The translations under genes were made by a program, and so were the position numbers. DNA of 64,000 bases from JBCBSZ01 sp039818945 (GTDB taxonomy: Bacteria; Actinomycetota; Acidimicrobiia; Acidimicrobiales; Poriferisodalaceae). The notes beneath the pieces were generated by a model, which had not been told where the DNA came from, searched no databases, and saw nothing but the letters and a program-made list of their open reading frames with translations. Location: assembly GCA_039818945.1 (NCBI GenBank), contig JBCBSZ010000007.1, positions 1-64,000 of the forward strand, read 5' to 3'. Position 1 is the first letter of the stretch. Each line of letters starts with the position of its first letter. This document shows positions 23,969 through 32,221 of the stretch, one piece after another.

Positions 23969-25114
23969 TCAGGTGGTGGTGATGCCGGCTCGTGGGAGCC
24001 AGTGGTCGGGTTCGCGGTCTGGTGGTGGGTGGAAGTGGAGGTCGCCGTCGGGTGTGCCGGTGGTGTGCCATCTGGATTCGTGGAGGAATCGGTGGTGGTG
24101 GCGGCAGAGGTGGACGAGGTTGTCGAGGCGGTGCGCTCCTCCGGCTGCTTGGTGGTGGAGGTGGTGGGTGTCGCAGCGGTGGGCGGTGATGGTGCAGCCC
24201 GGGAACCGGCAGGTGGGGTCGCGCATCAGTAGGGCGCGTCGTTGGCCGACGGTGATGGTGGGGGTGGCTTCGGTGACGTCGAGGATCGAGCGGCCGGTGC
24301 GGGTGACCGTGGAGACCGCTGCGCCGCAGGTGAGTCGTTCGGCGGTGACCGCAGGGATCGGGAGCCCCTCGAGATCGGCTCGTGGTGCGAGCTGGTCGGT
24401 GCGGTCGAGGTCGTGGTCGATGACCACGGTGACGTTGGCCGGGCTGTCGTTGGTGGCCAGGGCGACGAGGGCATCGGCGTTGCGCTGACCCAGTGATCGT
24501 GGCGGTCCGCCGGTGGGGTCAGGGTCGTTGCGATTCGCGACCAACGCAGCCGACAGCGCGGCACCGCCGTCGGGATCGAGGGAGCCGGTCAGTGACCAGC
24601 CCCCGAACAGGGTCGGCCGCAGATGCACCGAGCGCTGCTCCCAGACCTCCTCGGCGTCATCGGCAGCGAGCTCGCGATCGCACTGCTGGCGCCAGGCGCC
24701 CAGGGTCCGCTCGAAGGTCGGAACCGTCTCGTGGCGGGCAGCGTCCAACAGAGCGGCCTCATCACGCTGGGCCTGCTGGAGGCGTCGGTCTCCGACCGCG
24801 CGGGCCAGCGCATCGAGATGGGCGGCGGTGATCTCACCGGCCCCGAACGCTTCTGCGAACCGGGCCAGCTGCGCACACAGCTTCGAGCGCTGCACCAGCC
24901 GGCGGGCATCACCGGCATCGAGGCGACCGAACAGCCCCAACCACTCCTCCGGTGAACGGGCACCGTCGAAGCTCCACCACGAGGTGTCCAGCCACTCACC
25001 GAGCGCCCCGGTCAGCTCGGCCTGCAATCCCTGCAGCTGATCGCACAGCTCCACGACTTGCGCGGTGGTGGCCCGGGCGACGACGTCCACGACCTCCGCT
25101 CGACTCGAACACAT
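23969..25114 (-). CDS. DUF222 / HNH endonuclease (13E12-repeat family)
   Basis: The 381-residue protein has the DUF222 helical domain (about 1-250; 'SWWSFDGARSPEEWLGLFGR', 'AGEITAAHLDALARAV') and a C-terminal HNH nuclease with zinc-type spacing: 'CRFPGCTITAHRCDTHHLHH' and 'DNLVHLCRHHHRFLHE'. This family is abundant and multicopy in actinobacteria. A perfect LexA box covers the start codon, so it is very probably induced by DNA damage; LexA control of 13E12 genes is known in mycobacteria. The -10 TACACT lies 6 nt before the ATG, suggesting a leaderless mRNA. Whether it is a homing-like or a repair nuclease is unresolved. Confidence 0.93.
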   Translation of the reverse strand: MCSSRAEVVDVVARATTAQVVELCDQLQGLQAELTGALGEWLDTSWWSFDGARSPEEWLGLFGRLDAGDARRLVQRSKLCAQLARFAEAFGAGEITAAHLDALARAVGDRRLQQAQRDEAALLDAARHETVPTFERTLGAWRQQCDRELAADDAEEVWEQRSVHLRPTLFGGWSLTGSLDPDGGAALSAALVANRNDPDPTGGPPRSLGQRNADALVALATNDSPANVTVVIDHDLDRTDQLAPRADLEGLPIPAVTAERLTCGAAVSTVTRTGRSILDVTEATPTITVGQRRALLMRDPTCRFPGCTITAHRCDTHHLHHQAAGGAHRLDNLVHLCRHHHRFLHESRWHTTGTPDGDLHFHPPPDREPDHWLPRAGITTT

Positions 25115-25119
25115 GTTCG
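25106..25119. promoter_or_regulatory. LexA operator over the DUF222-HNH start
   Basis: CGAACACATGTTCG is a perfect CGAAC-N4-GTTCG palindrome. It contains the start codon of the minus-strand gene and adjoins its -10 hexamer, so LexA would sit on the transcription start. Confidence 0.85.
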
Positions 25120-25120
25120 T

Positions 25121-25149
25121 AGTGTAACGATCCAACTCGACTTCGGCAA
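25121..25149 (-). promoter_or_regulatory. Promoter of the DUF222-HNH gene
   Basis: TTGCCG (25144-25149), a 17-nt spacer and TACACT (25121-25126) on the minus strand. The start codon is 6 nt from the -10, consistent with a leaderless transcript. Confidence 0.6.
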
Positions 25150-25153
25150 CGTC

Positions 25154-25166
25154 TACCGTGAGGAAC
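25154..25166 (+). promoter_or_regulatory. TACCGT -10 element before the phosphate-binding-like gene
   Basis: TACCGT (25154-25159) is 7 nt before GTG 25167 with no Shine-Dalgarno sequence; this pattern decides the start over GTG 25158, which lies inside the hexamer. Confidence 0.5.
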
Positions 25167-26186
25167 GTGGCTCGGGTGCTCGCCGTCGTCACTGCGCTCG
25201 CCGCGGTCGTCGGCGGCCTGCTGGTCGTCGCCGGCCGAGACGCCGACGACACCGCCGCACCACCCGACGAGTCGACTGCCGTGCCGGTGACCGGACAGGT
25301 GAGGATCACCGGATCGTCGGCGGTCGAGCCCCTGTCGATGAAGATCGCCGAACGCCTGGCTGACACGCACCCGGGCATCGTCGTGTCGGCCGACGGACCC
25401 GGCGGCGAGGGCTTCGAGCTGTTCTGCGACAGCGCCGCCGACCTCGCCGGCGCCTCGCGCCCCATGACCGACGTCGAGGCGGAGCGGTGCGACGCGAACG
25501 AGGTCGAGCACGTCGAGCTCGTCGTGGCGTTCGAAGCGATCGCCGTGATCGCTCATCCCGACCACCCGATCGGCTGCCTCTCCGTCGCCGACCTGTACGG
25601 GCTGCTGAGCCGCGAGGCCGAGCAGGGCGGCGTCGGGCGCTGGAGCGACGCCGAGCGGATCGAGCCACCGCTCGACCTGTCCCAGGAGCTCCCCGACGTC
25701 GCGCTCGACCTCGCCGTGCCGGGCACCGAGTCGAGGGCCTACGACCTGCTCATCGACCTCGCCCTCCGAGAGCTCGCCGACGAACGCGGCCAGATCGATG
25801 CGGTCCGCACCGACATCGCGGGCCAGGCCGACGAGGCCACCATCGTGGAACGGGTGGCGAGCTCGCCGTCCGGCCTCGGCTGGGTCGGTCTCGGCACGGC
25901 TGCCGCCGAGGCGGACGTCAGGGTCCTCGAGATCGACGACGGCGGCGGCGGGTGCACCGCAGCGACGCCAGCTTCCGTCCGGACCGGTACCTACGCCCTC
26001 GGCCGCCCGCTCCTCCTCTACGTCGATCTGCGGGCTGCCCGGGCGAACCCGGCCCTCGTCGCCTTCGTCGACGCCCATCTCGACGAGCGTGCGTACGCCC
26101 AGGCGATCGCCGAGACCTCGAGCTCGACCCTCGTACCGGCCGACCTCCGCCAGGCCCGCGCCACCTGGGCGGCCGCCCGACCCTGA
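25167..26186 (+). CDS. PstS-like phosphate-binding protein
   Basis: The 339-residue protein has a signal/anchor helix (about 1-22) without a lipobox cysteine, then a PBP-like type II binding fold. 'VRITGSSAVEPLSMKIAERL' matches the phosphate-binding loop of PstS ('GSS-T-V-P'), 'AADLAGASRPMTDVEAERC' matches the 'D-x-x-x-x-S-R-x-x' strand, and 'VAFEAIAVIAHPDHPI' the following strand. No pstCAB genes are adjacent, so it may act as a phosphate sensor or scavenger rather than a transporter subunit. It is divergent from the SOS-regulated HNH gene, with start codons 52 bp apart. Confidence 0.8.
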   Translation: MARVLAVVTALAAVVGGLLVVAGRDADDTAAPPDESTAVPVTGQVRITGSSAVEPLSMKIAERLADTHPGIVVSADGPGGEGFELFCDSAADLAGASRPMTDVEAERCDANEVEHVELVVAFEAIAVIAHPDHPIGCLSVADLYGLLSREAEQGGVGRWSDAERIEPPLDLSQELPDVALDLAVPGTESRAYDLLIDLALRELADERGQIDAVRTDIAGQADEATIVERVASSPSGLGWVGLGTAAAEADVRVLEIDDGGGGCTAATPASVRTGTYALGRPLLLYVDLRAARANPALVAFVDAHLDERAYAQAIAETSSSTLVPADLRQARATWAAARP

Positions 26187-26193
26187 GCGCCGC

Positions 26194-27690
26194 TCAGACC
26201 GGGCAGATCGACGACTCGGGCTCCGTGGTCGTGGGAGCGATCGTCGTCGCCGGCGCTGCGGGTGCTGAGGTCGGAGGCGCCGTGACCACGGGCGGGACCT
26301 CGTCGGGCGTGCGGGGGGCGGCGAGCACGTCGAGGTCGCCGGTGCCGAGTCGAAGCTCCACGCCCAGGGTGGCGATCTCCTCGTCGACGTAGTCGACGTT
26401 GCCGTCCAACCAGGCGGCGAGCAGGAAGGCGGCCTGGTCCTCCCCCGGCCCGTAGACGAGCTCGGTCGCCCGCCCCACGGCCCCCGGGCCGGCGGCGACC
26501 TCGACGACGAACCCGGCCTCCGTCAGCTCGTCGGCGACCTCGTCGGCGTCCGGACCGCTCACGGTGACCGTCACCCGCGATGCGACCACGTCCTCCGGCT
26601 CGATGCCGCGGAAGATGTCGAGGGCGAGATCGTTGGCGACCGAGTCGACCAGGTCGAGCGTGTCCTGCTCGCCCCGCCGCACGTCGGTGACCTCCAGCGA
26701 GAGCGTGCGCAGGTCCTCGCCGCCGAACGCGCCGTAGCGACGGACGAGGTCGAGGATCTCCCCGATCGCCAGGAACTCGTCGATCTCGATGTTCGAGACG
26801 CCGGCCTCGACGAGGCGCTGGAGATCGAGGACGCTGCCCACGCTGCGGAGGTCGCCGGTCTGGTCGATGACGAGGCGGAGGAACTCCTGCTGGCGCTCGA
26901 TGCGGTTGAGGTCGGACTGGAGGTCGGCGGACCGCCACGTGCCGTCGTCGCCCTGCTCCTGCATCCGCCGGCTGCGCACGTAGGCGAGGGCGTCGTCCCC
27001 GTCGAGCTCGTGCACGCCGGGCGTCTCGACGAGGAAGCCGGTCTCGACGTCACGCTGGGGCTGCTCGAAGCACACCTCGACACCGCCGACGATGTCGACG
27101 AGCTCCCGGAAGCCGTTCCAGTTGACGTGCACGTAGTGCTGGATGTCGACGTCGAAGTTCTCGCTGACCGTCGCGGTGAGCCGGTCCGCCCGCTCGTCCT
27201 CGTCCACGAGGTTGAACGCCGAGTTGATCTTGGCCTCGAAGTTGCCGCGGTCGTCCACGATCTCGACCCAGAGGTCCCGCGGGATCGAGAGCAGGCTCGC
27301 CGAGCCGTCGGACGGCTCCACCCGGAGCAACATGATCGTGTCCGCGAGACTCTGCCCGATCTCGTCGTCGCGCTCGGTGAGGATGGCGTCGTCCGCGTCG
27401 ACGCCGCTGACGTCGTCGGAGCCCACGATGAGGAAGTTCTGCGCCGGACCGGCCGGGCCCAGCGGTACCTCGCCGGCCTGGGTCCCCTCGAGGATCTCCT
27501 CGGCCGAGAGCTCGTCGGCGCTGCGGCTCGTCTCGTCGCCGGCCAGCGCGCCGACCTCGACCCGGTCGATGCGCGAGAGGACGCTCGCGACGTAGCCGAG
27601 CACGCCGGCCCCGGCGATCAGGACGAACGAGGTGGCGGCGAGGGCGGCGATCGCCAGGCGTTGGCGCCAGGTCCGGCCCGGACGGGTCAT
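26194..27690 (-). CDS. LytR-CpsA-Psr (LCP) family wall-glycan ligase
   Basis: The 498-residue protein has a cytoplasmic N-terminus, one membrane helix (about 12-35), an LCP catalytic domain ('ADTIMLLRVEPSDGSASLLS' followed by 'IPRDLWVEI', then 'KINSAFNLVDEDERADRL', 'ALAYVRSRR') and a C-terminal LytR_C domain (about 375-445), ending in a Thr/Pro-rich tail. The conserved Asp and Arg residues for pyrophosphate/lipid binding ('SIPRDLWV', 'YVRSRR') are present. LCP enzymes transfer polymers from undecaprenyl-phosphate carriers to peptidoglycan. Its ATG overlaps the stop of the glycosyltransferase gene (ATGA), at the end of the rhamnose operon, which suggests it attaches the rhamnose-containing glycan. 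Confidence 0.93.
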   Translation of the reverse strand: MTRPGRTWRQRLAIAALAATSFVLIAGAGVLGYVASVLSRIDRVEVGALAGDETSRSADELSAEEILEGTQAGEVPLGPAGPAQNFLIVGSDDVSGVDADDAILTERDDEIGQSLADTIMLLRVEPSDGSASLLSIPRDLWVEIVDDRGNFEAKINSAFNLVDEDERADRLTATVSENFDVDIQHYVHVNWNGFRELVDIVGGVEVCFEQPQRDVETGFLVETPGVHELDGDDALAYVRSRRMQEQGDDGTWRSADLQSDLNRIERQQEFLRLVIDQTGDLRSVGSVLDLQRLVEAGVSNIEIDEFLAIGEILDLVRRYGAFGGEDLRTLSLEVTDVRRGEQDTLDLVDSVANDLALDIFRGIEPEDVVASRVTVTVSGPDADEVADELTEAGFVVEVAAGPGAVGRATELVYGPGEDQAAFLLAAWLDGNVDYVDEEIATLGVELRLGTGDLDVLAAPRTPDEVPPVVTAPPTSAPAAPATTIAPTTTEPESSICPV

Positions 27691-28946
27691 CGAGCGCGAA
27701 ACCTACCGGGGGGTCGACCGGGGTGGGGATCGGCCGGGGCGAGCCCGACCAGCAGCGCGAGGGCCTCGAACCAGGCCGGGCCGGGCCGCTCGGGCGGGAC
27801 CGGCAGCGAACCTCCGCCCAGCGCGTCGACGATGAGATCGTCGCCGTGGACCAACCGGACGAGCGGGTCGATGTAGCCGTCGACGAGGGAGAGCAGCTCG
27901 GACGGGACGAGCGTGGACGCGAGCACGGTGCCGAACACGAGGCGGTGCGCGGCGAACCACCCGGGCCCGAGCGCGCCCGGCGGCACGAGCTCGACCCGGT
28001 CGCCGAGCGCGCCGGGCGGTGCCTCGGAGACGATCGTCACCGCCAACTCCGGGCGGAGCTCGGCCAGGCCACGCCCGATGGCCGTGAGCACCGGCAACCC
28101 CTGGGCGAGCACGAGCAGGCGATCCGGGCGACGGAGCTCGCGGGCCGACCGCAGGCGGTGCGGGCGCGACGCCACGTCGGTGAGCGACGGGCGCCCGTTG
28201 AGCTCGGTCCGCCATCGTTGGACGAAGTCGTGGCGCCGCTCGTCCATGAGGCGGCCCGCCTCGGCGTCGGAGCTGGTGCCGTGGCGGTGGTGGACCACGG
28301 GCACGGCCGGGACGACCTCGGTCCGCCAGCCCCGGCGGGCGAAGCGGAACAGCAGGTCGACGTCCTCGAAGTAGCCGGCGCCGAAGGCGGCATCGAACCC
28401 ACCCTCGGCGAGGAAGGCCTCGGCCGTCACGAGCAAGCAGGCCGCGGAGACGAAGTCGACCGGCCGGGTCACGGGGTCCTGGGCGAGCTCGGCCGCCGGG
28501 CCCCGGCCCAGCGCCAGCGTCTCGCCGGCCGGCCCGACGACGGAGCCGATCTCCTGGGTCGTGCCGTCGGGATCGACCAGCCGGGGCGAGACGGCCACCA
28601 CCCCCGGGTCGGCGTCGAGGTGGGCGAGCAGCGGATCGAGCCAACCGACGGTCAGCTCGACGTCCGGGTTGACGAGCGCCAGCACCCGACCGGATGCGAC
28701 CAGCGCGGCCTGGTCGACGGCGGCGCCGAAGCCGACGTTGCGCTCGTTGCGGATGACCCGGGCCCCGTCGGGCAGCTCGGGCAGGCCCACCGGTCCGTCG
28801 ACCGTGGGGTTGTCGACGATGATCAACTCGACCGAAGACCCGGCCGTCGAGCGCAGCGAACCGATCGTGCGGGCCAGGAGGTCGGGACGCCCGTAGGCGA
28901 CGATGACGACGGAGACGGTCGCCGCCGCTGGCTCCGGACCGCTCAC
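27687..28946 (-). CDS. GT2-family glycosyltransferase (rhamnosyltransferase-like)
   Basis: The 419-residue protein opens with 'VSVVIVAYGRPDLLARTIGS' and has the GT-A motifs 'VELIIVDNPTVDG', 'RNERNVGFGAAVDQAA' and the metal-binding region 'LALVNPDVELTVGWLDPLL', plus 'GYFEDVDLLFRFARRGWR', the catalytic ED-x-D segment. This pattern is that of WbbL-type dTDP-rhamnosyltransferases. The remaining 140 residues form a second, unassigned domain. GTG 28946 follows GGGGG and overlaps the previous gene by 4 nt. Downstream coupling to the LCP gene and upstream coupling to rmlD support use of dTDP-rhamnose. Confidence 0.9.
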   Translation of the reverse strand: MSGPEPAAATVSVVIVAYGRPDLLARTIGSLRSTAGSSVELIIVDNPTVDGPVGLPELPDGARVIRNERNVGFGAAVDQAALVASGRVLALVNPDVELTVGWLDPLLAHLDADPGVVAVSPRLVDPDGTTQEIGSVVGPAGETLALGRGPAAELAQDPVTRPVDFVSAACLLVTAEAFLAEGGFDAAFGAGYFEDVDLLFRFARRGWRTEVVPAVPVVHHRHGTSSDAEAGRLMDERRHDFVQRWRTELNGRPSLTDVASRPHRLRSARELRRPDRLLVLAQGLPVLTAIGRGLAELRPELAVTIVSEAPPGALGDRVELVPPGALGPGWFAAHRLVFGTVLASTLVPSELLSLVDGYIDPLVRLVHGDDLIVDALGGGSLPVPPERPGPAWFEALALLVGLAPADPHPGRPPGRFRAR

Positions 28947-29785
28947 GTCGCGTCCCCCGGCGGGACGGGCCGGTCGGCGAGGTCGTGCTCGTGGGCGACG
29001 ATGCGGTCGGCGAGCTGGTCGCGCACGGCCCGGAGCCGGTGCCGCACGGCCTGCTCGGCCTCGCGGCGCTGCACGTCGAGCTCGGCGGAACGTCGGAGCT
29101 CCGCGCCGAGCTCGTCGAGGGGTCGACGACGGAGGCAGCGCAGGTGGACGCCGGCGGCGAGCTCGTCGAGGAGGCGATGGACCTCGACCGGCCGGGCCTC
29201 GGGCGGCGGCGACGCGCCGCGCCAGTCGACCTCGACGCCGAAGCACTCCGCCGCGGCGGCGAGGCCCTCGTGGTCGGTCACGACCCGGCCGGCATGGGCG
29301 ACCGCACTGGCGAGATCGACCGGGAGCGCCTCGTCGGGCAGTCGGCCGCCGGCGGGCGAGGGGGTCCGGGCCTCGATCGATCCGCCGCTCAGCACCACCG
29401 GCACCTCACCGCGCCGCAGGACGAGGTCGGGGTTGCCGCCGACGTCGACGACGACCGGGGTGTGGTCGGGCGCCGGGTACCAACCGACACCGACCAGGAA
29501 GGTGTGGCGCCGGCGCAGCACCGCGTGGTCGAGGCCGTCGACGACCGCCAGGATCGAGCCGACGCCGAGGCGGCCTCGAGGGTCCATCACCAGCCGGGGC
29601 CCGTCGAAGGCGCCCTCGCCGACGTAGCCGTCGATCGGTGAGGCGTCCGCGCTCCAGCGGACGATCCGGGCGAGCGGGAGCCGGCGCCGCACCTCGCGGT
29701 CGAGCACCGCGCCGGCCACCCGATCGGCGGGCCGGTCCCCGGGCCGCCAGGCGACGGCGACGACCGGGGGCTCGCTCCCGGTCAC
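28943..29785 (-). CDS. Protein of unknown function in the rhamnose-glycan operon
   Basis: The 280-residue protein is coupled on both sides by 4-nt GTGA overlaps: to rmlD upstream and to the glycosyltransferase downstream. Residues 1-200 look like an alpha/beta enzyme ('VVAVAWRPGDRPADRVAGAV', 'HTFLVGVGWYPAPDHTPVVV', 'AHAGRVVTDHEGLAAAAECF'). The last segment recalls the 'VVTDRLHGLALA-x-x-LG' region of polysaccharide pyruvyltransferases, a weak similarity. Residues 205-270 form a probable coiled coil rich in Arg/Glu/Leu. A role in modifying or handling the rhamnosylated intermediate is inferred only from its position. Confidence 0.8.
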   Translation of the reverse strand: MTGSEPPVVAVAWRPGDRPADRVAGAVLDREVRRRLPLARIVRWSADASPIDGYVGEGAFDGPRLVMDPRGRLGVGSILAVVDGLDHAVLRRRHTFLVGVGWYPAPDHTPVVVDVGGNPDLVLRRGEVPVVLSGGSIEARTPSPAGGRLPDEALPVDLASAVAHAGRVVTDHEGLAAAAECFGVEVDWRGASPPPEARPVEVHRLLDELAAGVHLRCLRRRPLDELGAELRRSAELDVQRREAEQAVRHRLRAVRDQLADRIVAHEHDLADRPVPPGDAT

Positions 29786-30630
29786 GCCCGCAGGTCGGCG
29801 ACCAGCCGGTCGAGCGACTCGCGGTAGGCCGGGAGCGGATCGAGGCCGGCGAGACGGGCGGCGAGCCCGTCGAGGCGGGAGTCGAAGGGGCGCGGCGCCG
29901 GGCGGGGCGGGTCGAGCTCGGCCGTGCTGATCGGCCGGACCTGGTCGCGCGAGAAGCCGCCGGCCTCCAACACGTCGCCGGCGAACTCGTACCAGGACGC
30001 GTGGCCGGTGTTGGTGGTGTGGAACACCCCCGGCAGTCGTTCGTCGACCATGACCAGGAGTCTCGCAGCTACGTCGTCGGCGAACGAGGGACTCCCGAAC
30101 TGGTCGTCGACGAAAGTGAGCTGGTCACCCTCTGCGCCGAGGCGCAGGATGGTCTTCACGATGTTGTTGCCGTCGCGGCCGGCGAGCCACGCCGTGCGGG
30201 CGATGCCGGCCGTCGCGCCGGCCTCCAGCTCACCGCCCAGCTTCGACGCGCCGTAGACCGACCTCGGTCCGGTGGCATCCCACTCGACGTAGGGCTCGCC
30301 CTTGTCGCCCGAGAAGACGTAGTCGGTCGACACCTGGCAGAGGTAGGCGTCGACGGAGCGGGCGGCCTCGGCGAGCGTGCGGACGGCCCAGGCGTTCACG
30401 GCGAACGCCGGCTCGGGCGAGGTCTCGCACCCGTCGACGTTGGTCATCGCCGCGCAGTTGACGATCGCGCCCGGTCGCATCGAGCCGACCAGGTCGAGCA
30501 CGGCCCGGCGATCGGTGAGGTCGAGCTCGTCGATGTCGACGGCGGTGACCTGACGGTCTCCCACCAGCCGCTGCAGCGCCTGGCCCAGCTGTCCGTTGGC
30601 GCCGGTGATGAGCAGCGGCGAGCCGCTCAT
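29782..30630 (-). CDS. rmlD: dTDP-4-dehydrorhamnose reductase
   Basis: The 282-residue short-chain dehydrogenase-type enzyme catalyses the last step to dTDP-L-rhamnose. It shows the NAD(P)H-binding 'LLITGANGQLGQALQRLVG', 'QVSTDYVFSGDKGEPYVE' and the catalytic Y-x3-K in 'RSVYGASKLGGE', then 'ARTAWLAGRDGNNIVKTIL'. ATG 30630 overlaps the rmlB stop (ATGA), which decides the start over one 11 codons upstream. Confidence 0.95.
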   Translation of the reverse strand: MSGSPLLITGANGQLGQALQRLVGDRQVTAVDIDELDLTDRRAVLDLVGSMRPGAIVNCAAMTNVDGCETSPEPAFAVNAWAVRTLAEAARSVDAYLCQVSTDYVFSGDKGEPYVEWDATGPRSVYGASKLGGELEAGATAGIARTAWLAGRDGNNIVKTILRLGAEGDQLTFVDDQFGSPSFADDVAARLLVMVDERLPGVFHTTNTGHASWYEFAGDVLEAGGFSRDQVRPISTAELDPPRPAPRPFDSRLDGLAARLAGLDPLPAYRESLDRLVADLRA

Positions 30631-31595
30631 GCCTGCGCTGAGGCCTGCTTGAGCGGTTCCCACCAGTCACGGTGGTCGCGGTACCAGGCGACGGTGCGGG
30701 ACAACCCCTCGTCGGGGTCGATCCGCGGCTCCCAGCCGAGCGCCCGGAGCTTGTCGTTCGTGATCGAGTAGCGGCGGTCGTGGCCGAGGCGGTCCTCGAC
30801 GTACTCGATCGACGACTCGTCGCGGCCGCACAGCTCGAGCAGCTTGTCGGTGAGCTCCCGGTTGGTGAGCTCGTGGCCGCCGCCGAGGTTGTACACCTGG
30901 CCCGGCACGCCATTGCGCACGACGGCGTCGATGCCAGCGCAGTTCTCCTCGACGTAGAGCCAGTCGCGCACGTTCTGCCCGTCGCCGTACAGCGGCACCT
31001 TCTTGCCGTCGAGCAGGTTGGTGACGAACAGCGGGATGACCTTCTCGGGGAACTGGTACGGCCCGTAGTTGTTCGACGAGCGGGTCACCACCACCGGCAG
31101 GCCGTAGGTCGTCTGGTAGGCGAGGGCGATCAGGTCCGAACCGGCCTTGGAGGCGCTGTAGGGGCTGGACGGCTCGAGGATGTCGTCCTCGGTGAAGCTG
31201 CCGGTGTCGCGGGAGCCGTACACCTCGTCGGTCGACACGTGCACGAACCGCTCGACGCCGACCTGGCGGGCGACGTCGCAGAGCACGTTGGTGCCGCCGC
31301 AGTTGGTCGTGATGAAGGCGTCCGGGTCGACGATCGACCGGTCGACGTGGCTCTCGGCGGCGAAGTGCACGACCAGGTCGTGGCCGGGCAGCGCGTCGTC
31401 GACGGCCTCACGGTCGCGGATGTCGCCCTTCACGAAGGTGAAGCGGGGGTCGTCGCGGAGATCGGCGAGGGTCGCCTCGTTGCCGGCGTAGGTGAGGGCG
31501 TCGAAGACGGTGACGTGGTCGTCGGACGAGCCGAGGACCTGGCGGACGTAGTTGGAGCCGATGAAGCCGGCCCCTCCGGTGACGAAGAGTCTCAT
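30627..31595 (-). CDS. rmlB: dTDP-glucose 4,6-dehydratase
   Basis: The 322-residue protein has the NAD-binding 'MRLFVTGGAGFIGSNYVRQV', the 'HFAAESHVDRSI' loop, the substrate segment 'STDEVYGS', and the catalytic Y-x3-K in 'SSPYSASKAGSDL'. 'NNYGPYQFPEKVIPLFVTNL' is diagnostic of RmlB. It converts dTDP-glucose to dTDP-4-keto-6-deoxyglucose. It follows rmlC by 6 nt and overlaps rmlD by 4 nt. Confidence 0.96.
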   Translation of the reverse strand: MRLFVTGGAGFIGSNYVRQVLGSSDDHVTVFDALTYAGNEATLADLRDDPRFTFVKGDIRDREAVDDALPGHDLVVHFAAESHVDRSIVDPDAFITTNCGGTNVLCDVARQVGVERFVHVSTDEVYGSRDTGSFTEDDILEPSSPYSASKAGSDLIALAYQTTYGLPVVVTRSSNNYGPYQFPEKVIPLFVTNLLDGKKVPLYGDGQNVRDWLYVEENCAGIDAVVRNGVPGQVYNLGGGHELTNRELTDKLLELCGRDESSIEYVEDRLGHDRRYSITNDKLRALGWEPRIDPDEGLSRTVAWYRDHRDWWEPLKQASAQA

Positions 31596-31601
31596 GGGTG
31601 C

Positions 31602-32156
31602 TCAGTTCCTCATGGGCCACCGAGGACGGTTCGCCTCGGCGATGTCGTCCCGGCGGGGGTTGGCCTGGTCGCGTTCGGACAGGATCGGGTCGGTGACCCC
31701 CCAGTCGGCGCCGATGGCCGGGTCGTCCCAGGCCACGCCGAGCTCGTCGGCCGGGTTGTAGTAGCCGTCGACCAGGTAGGTCATGGTGGCGTCGGTCAGC
31801 GCGGCGAAGCCGTGGGCGACGCCGGGCGGGATGTACACGCCGGGGTGCTCGTCGCCGCCGAGATCGAAGCACTCGGTGGCGCCGTCGGTCGGGCCGCCCT
31901 CGCGGAGGTCGTGGAGCACGACGCGGACGCGACCGAAGGGCACGTACCAGTAGTCGGACTGGTGGGCGTGGTGGTGCAGGCCCACGACGGTGTTGGCCTG
32001 GCGGTCGGAGCGGTTGGCCTGGATCATCTCCCGGCTGCCCCGCGGGATCCACTCTCGGCGGAAGGTCTCGACGAAGACGCCGCGCTCGTCGGCGAAGATC
32101 CGGGGGCGGACGTGGAACACGCCGGTGATCAGGTCGGATTCGGTGACGCTGGCCAT
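31602..32156 (-). CDS. rmlC: dTDP-4-dehydrorhamnose 3,5-epimerase family protein
   Basis: This 184-residue cupin-fold protein begins with 'ITGVFHVRPRIFADERGVFV' and has 'ANTVVGLHHHAHQSDYWYVP', which carries the active-site histidine, then 'VHPGVYIPPGVAHGF'-like cupin residues. It is more divergent from textbook RmlC than RmlB and RmlD are, but its position as first gene of rmlCBD and its length agree. It starts at ATG after a GGAG motif about 8 nt upstream. Confidence 0.88.
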   Translation of the reverse strand: MASVTESDLITGVFHVRPRIFADERGVFVETFRREWIPRGSREMIQANRSDRQANTVVGLHHHAHQSDYWYVPFGRVRVVLHDLREGGPTDGATECFDLGGDEHPGVYIPPGVAHGFAALTDATMTYLVDGYYNPADELGVAWDDPAIGADWGVTDPILSERDQANPRRDDIAEANRPRWPMRN

Positions 32157-32221
32157 GTAGCTCCGTGTCGTCTCTCTCCGGGTTCAGTGAATCACAGTGG
32201 GCGCGGTCGTCCTCGGCAACC

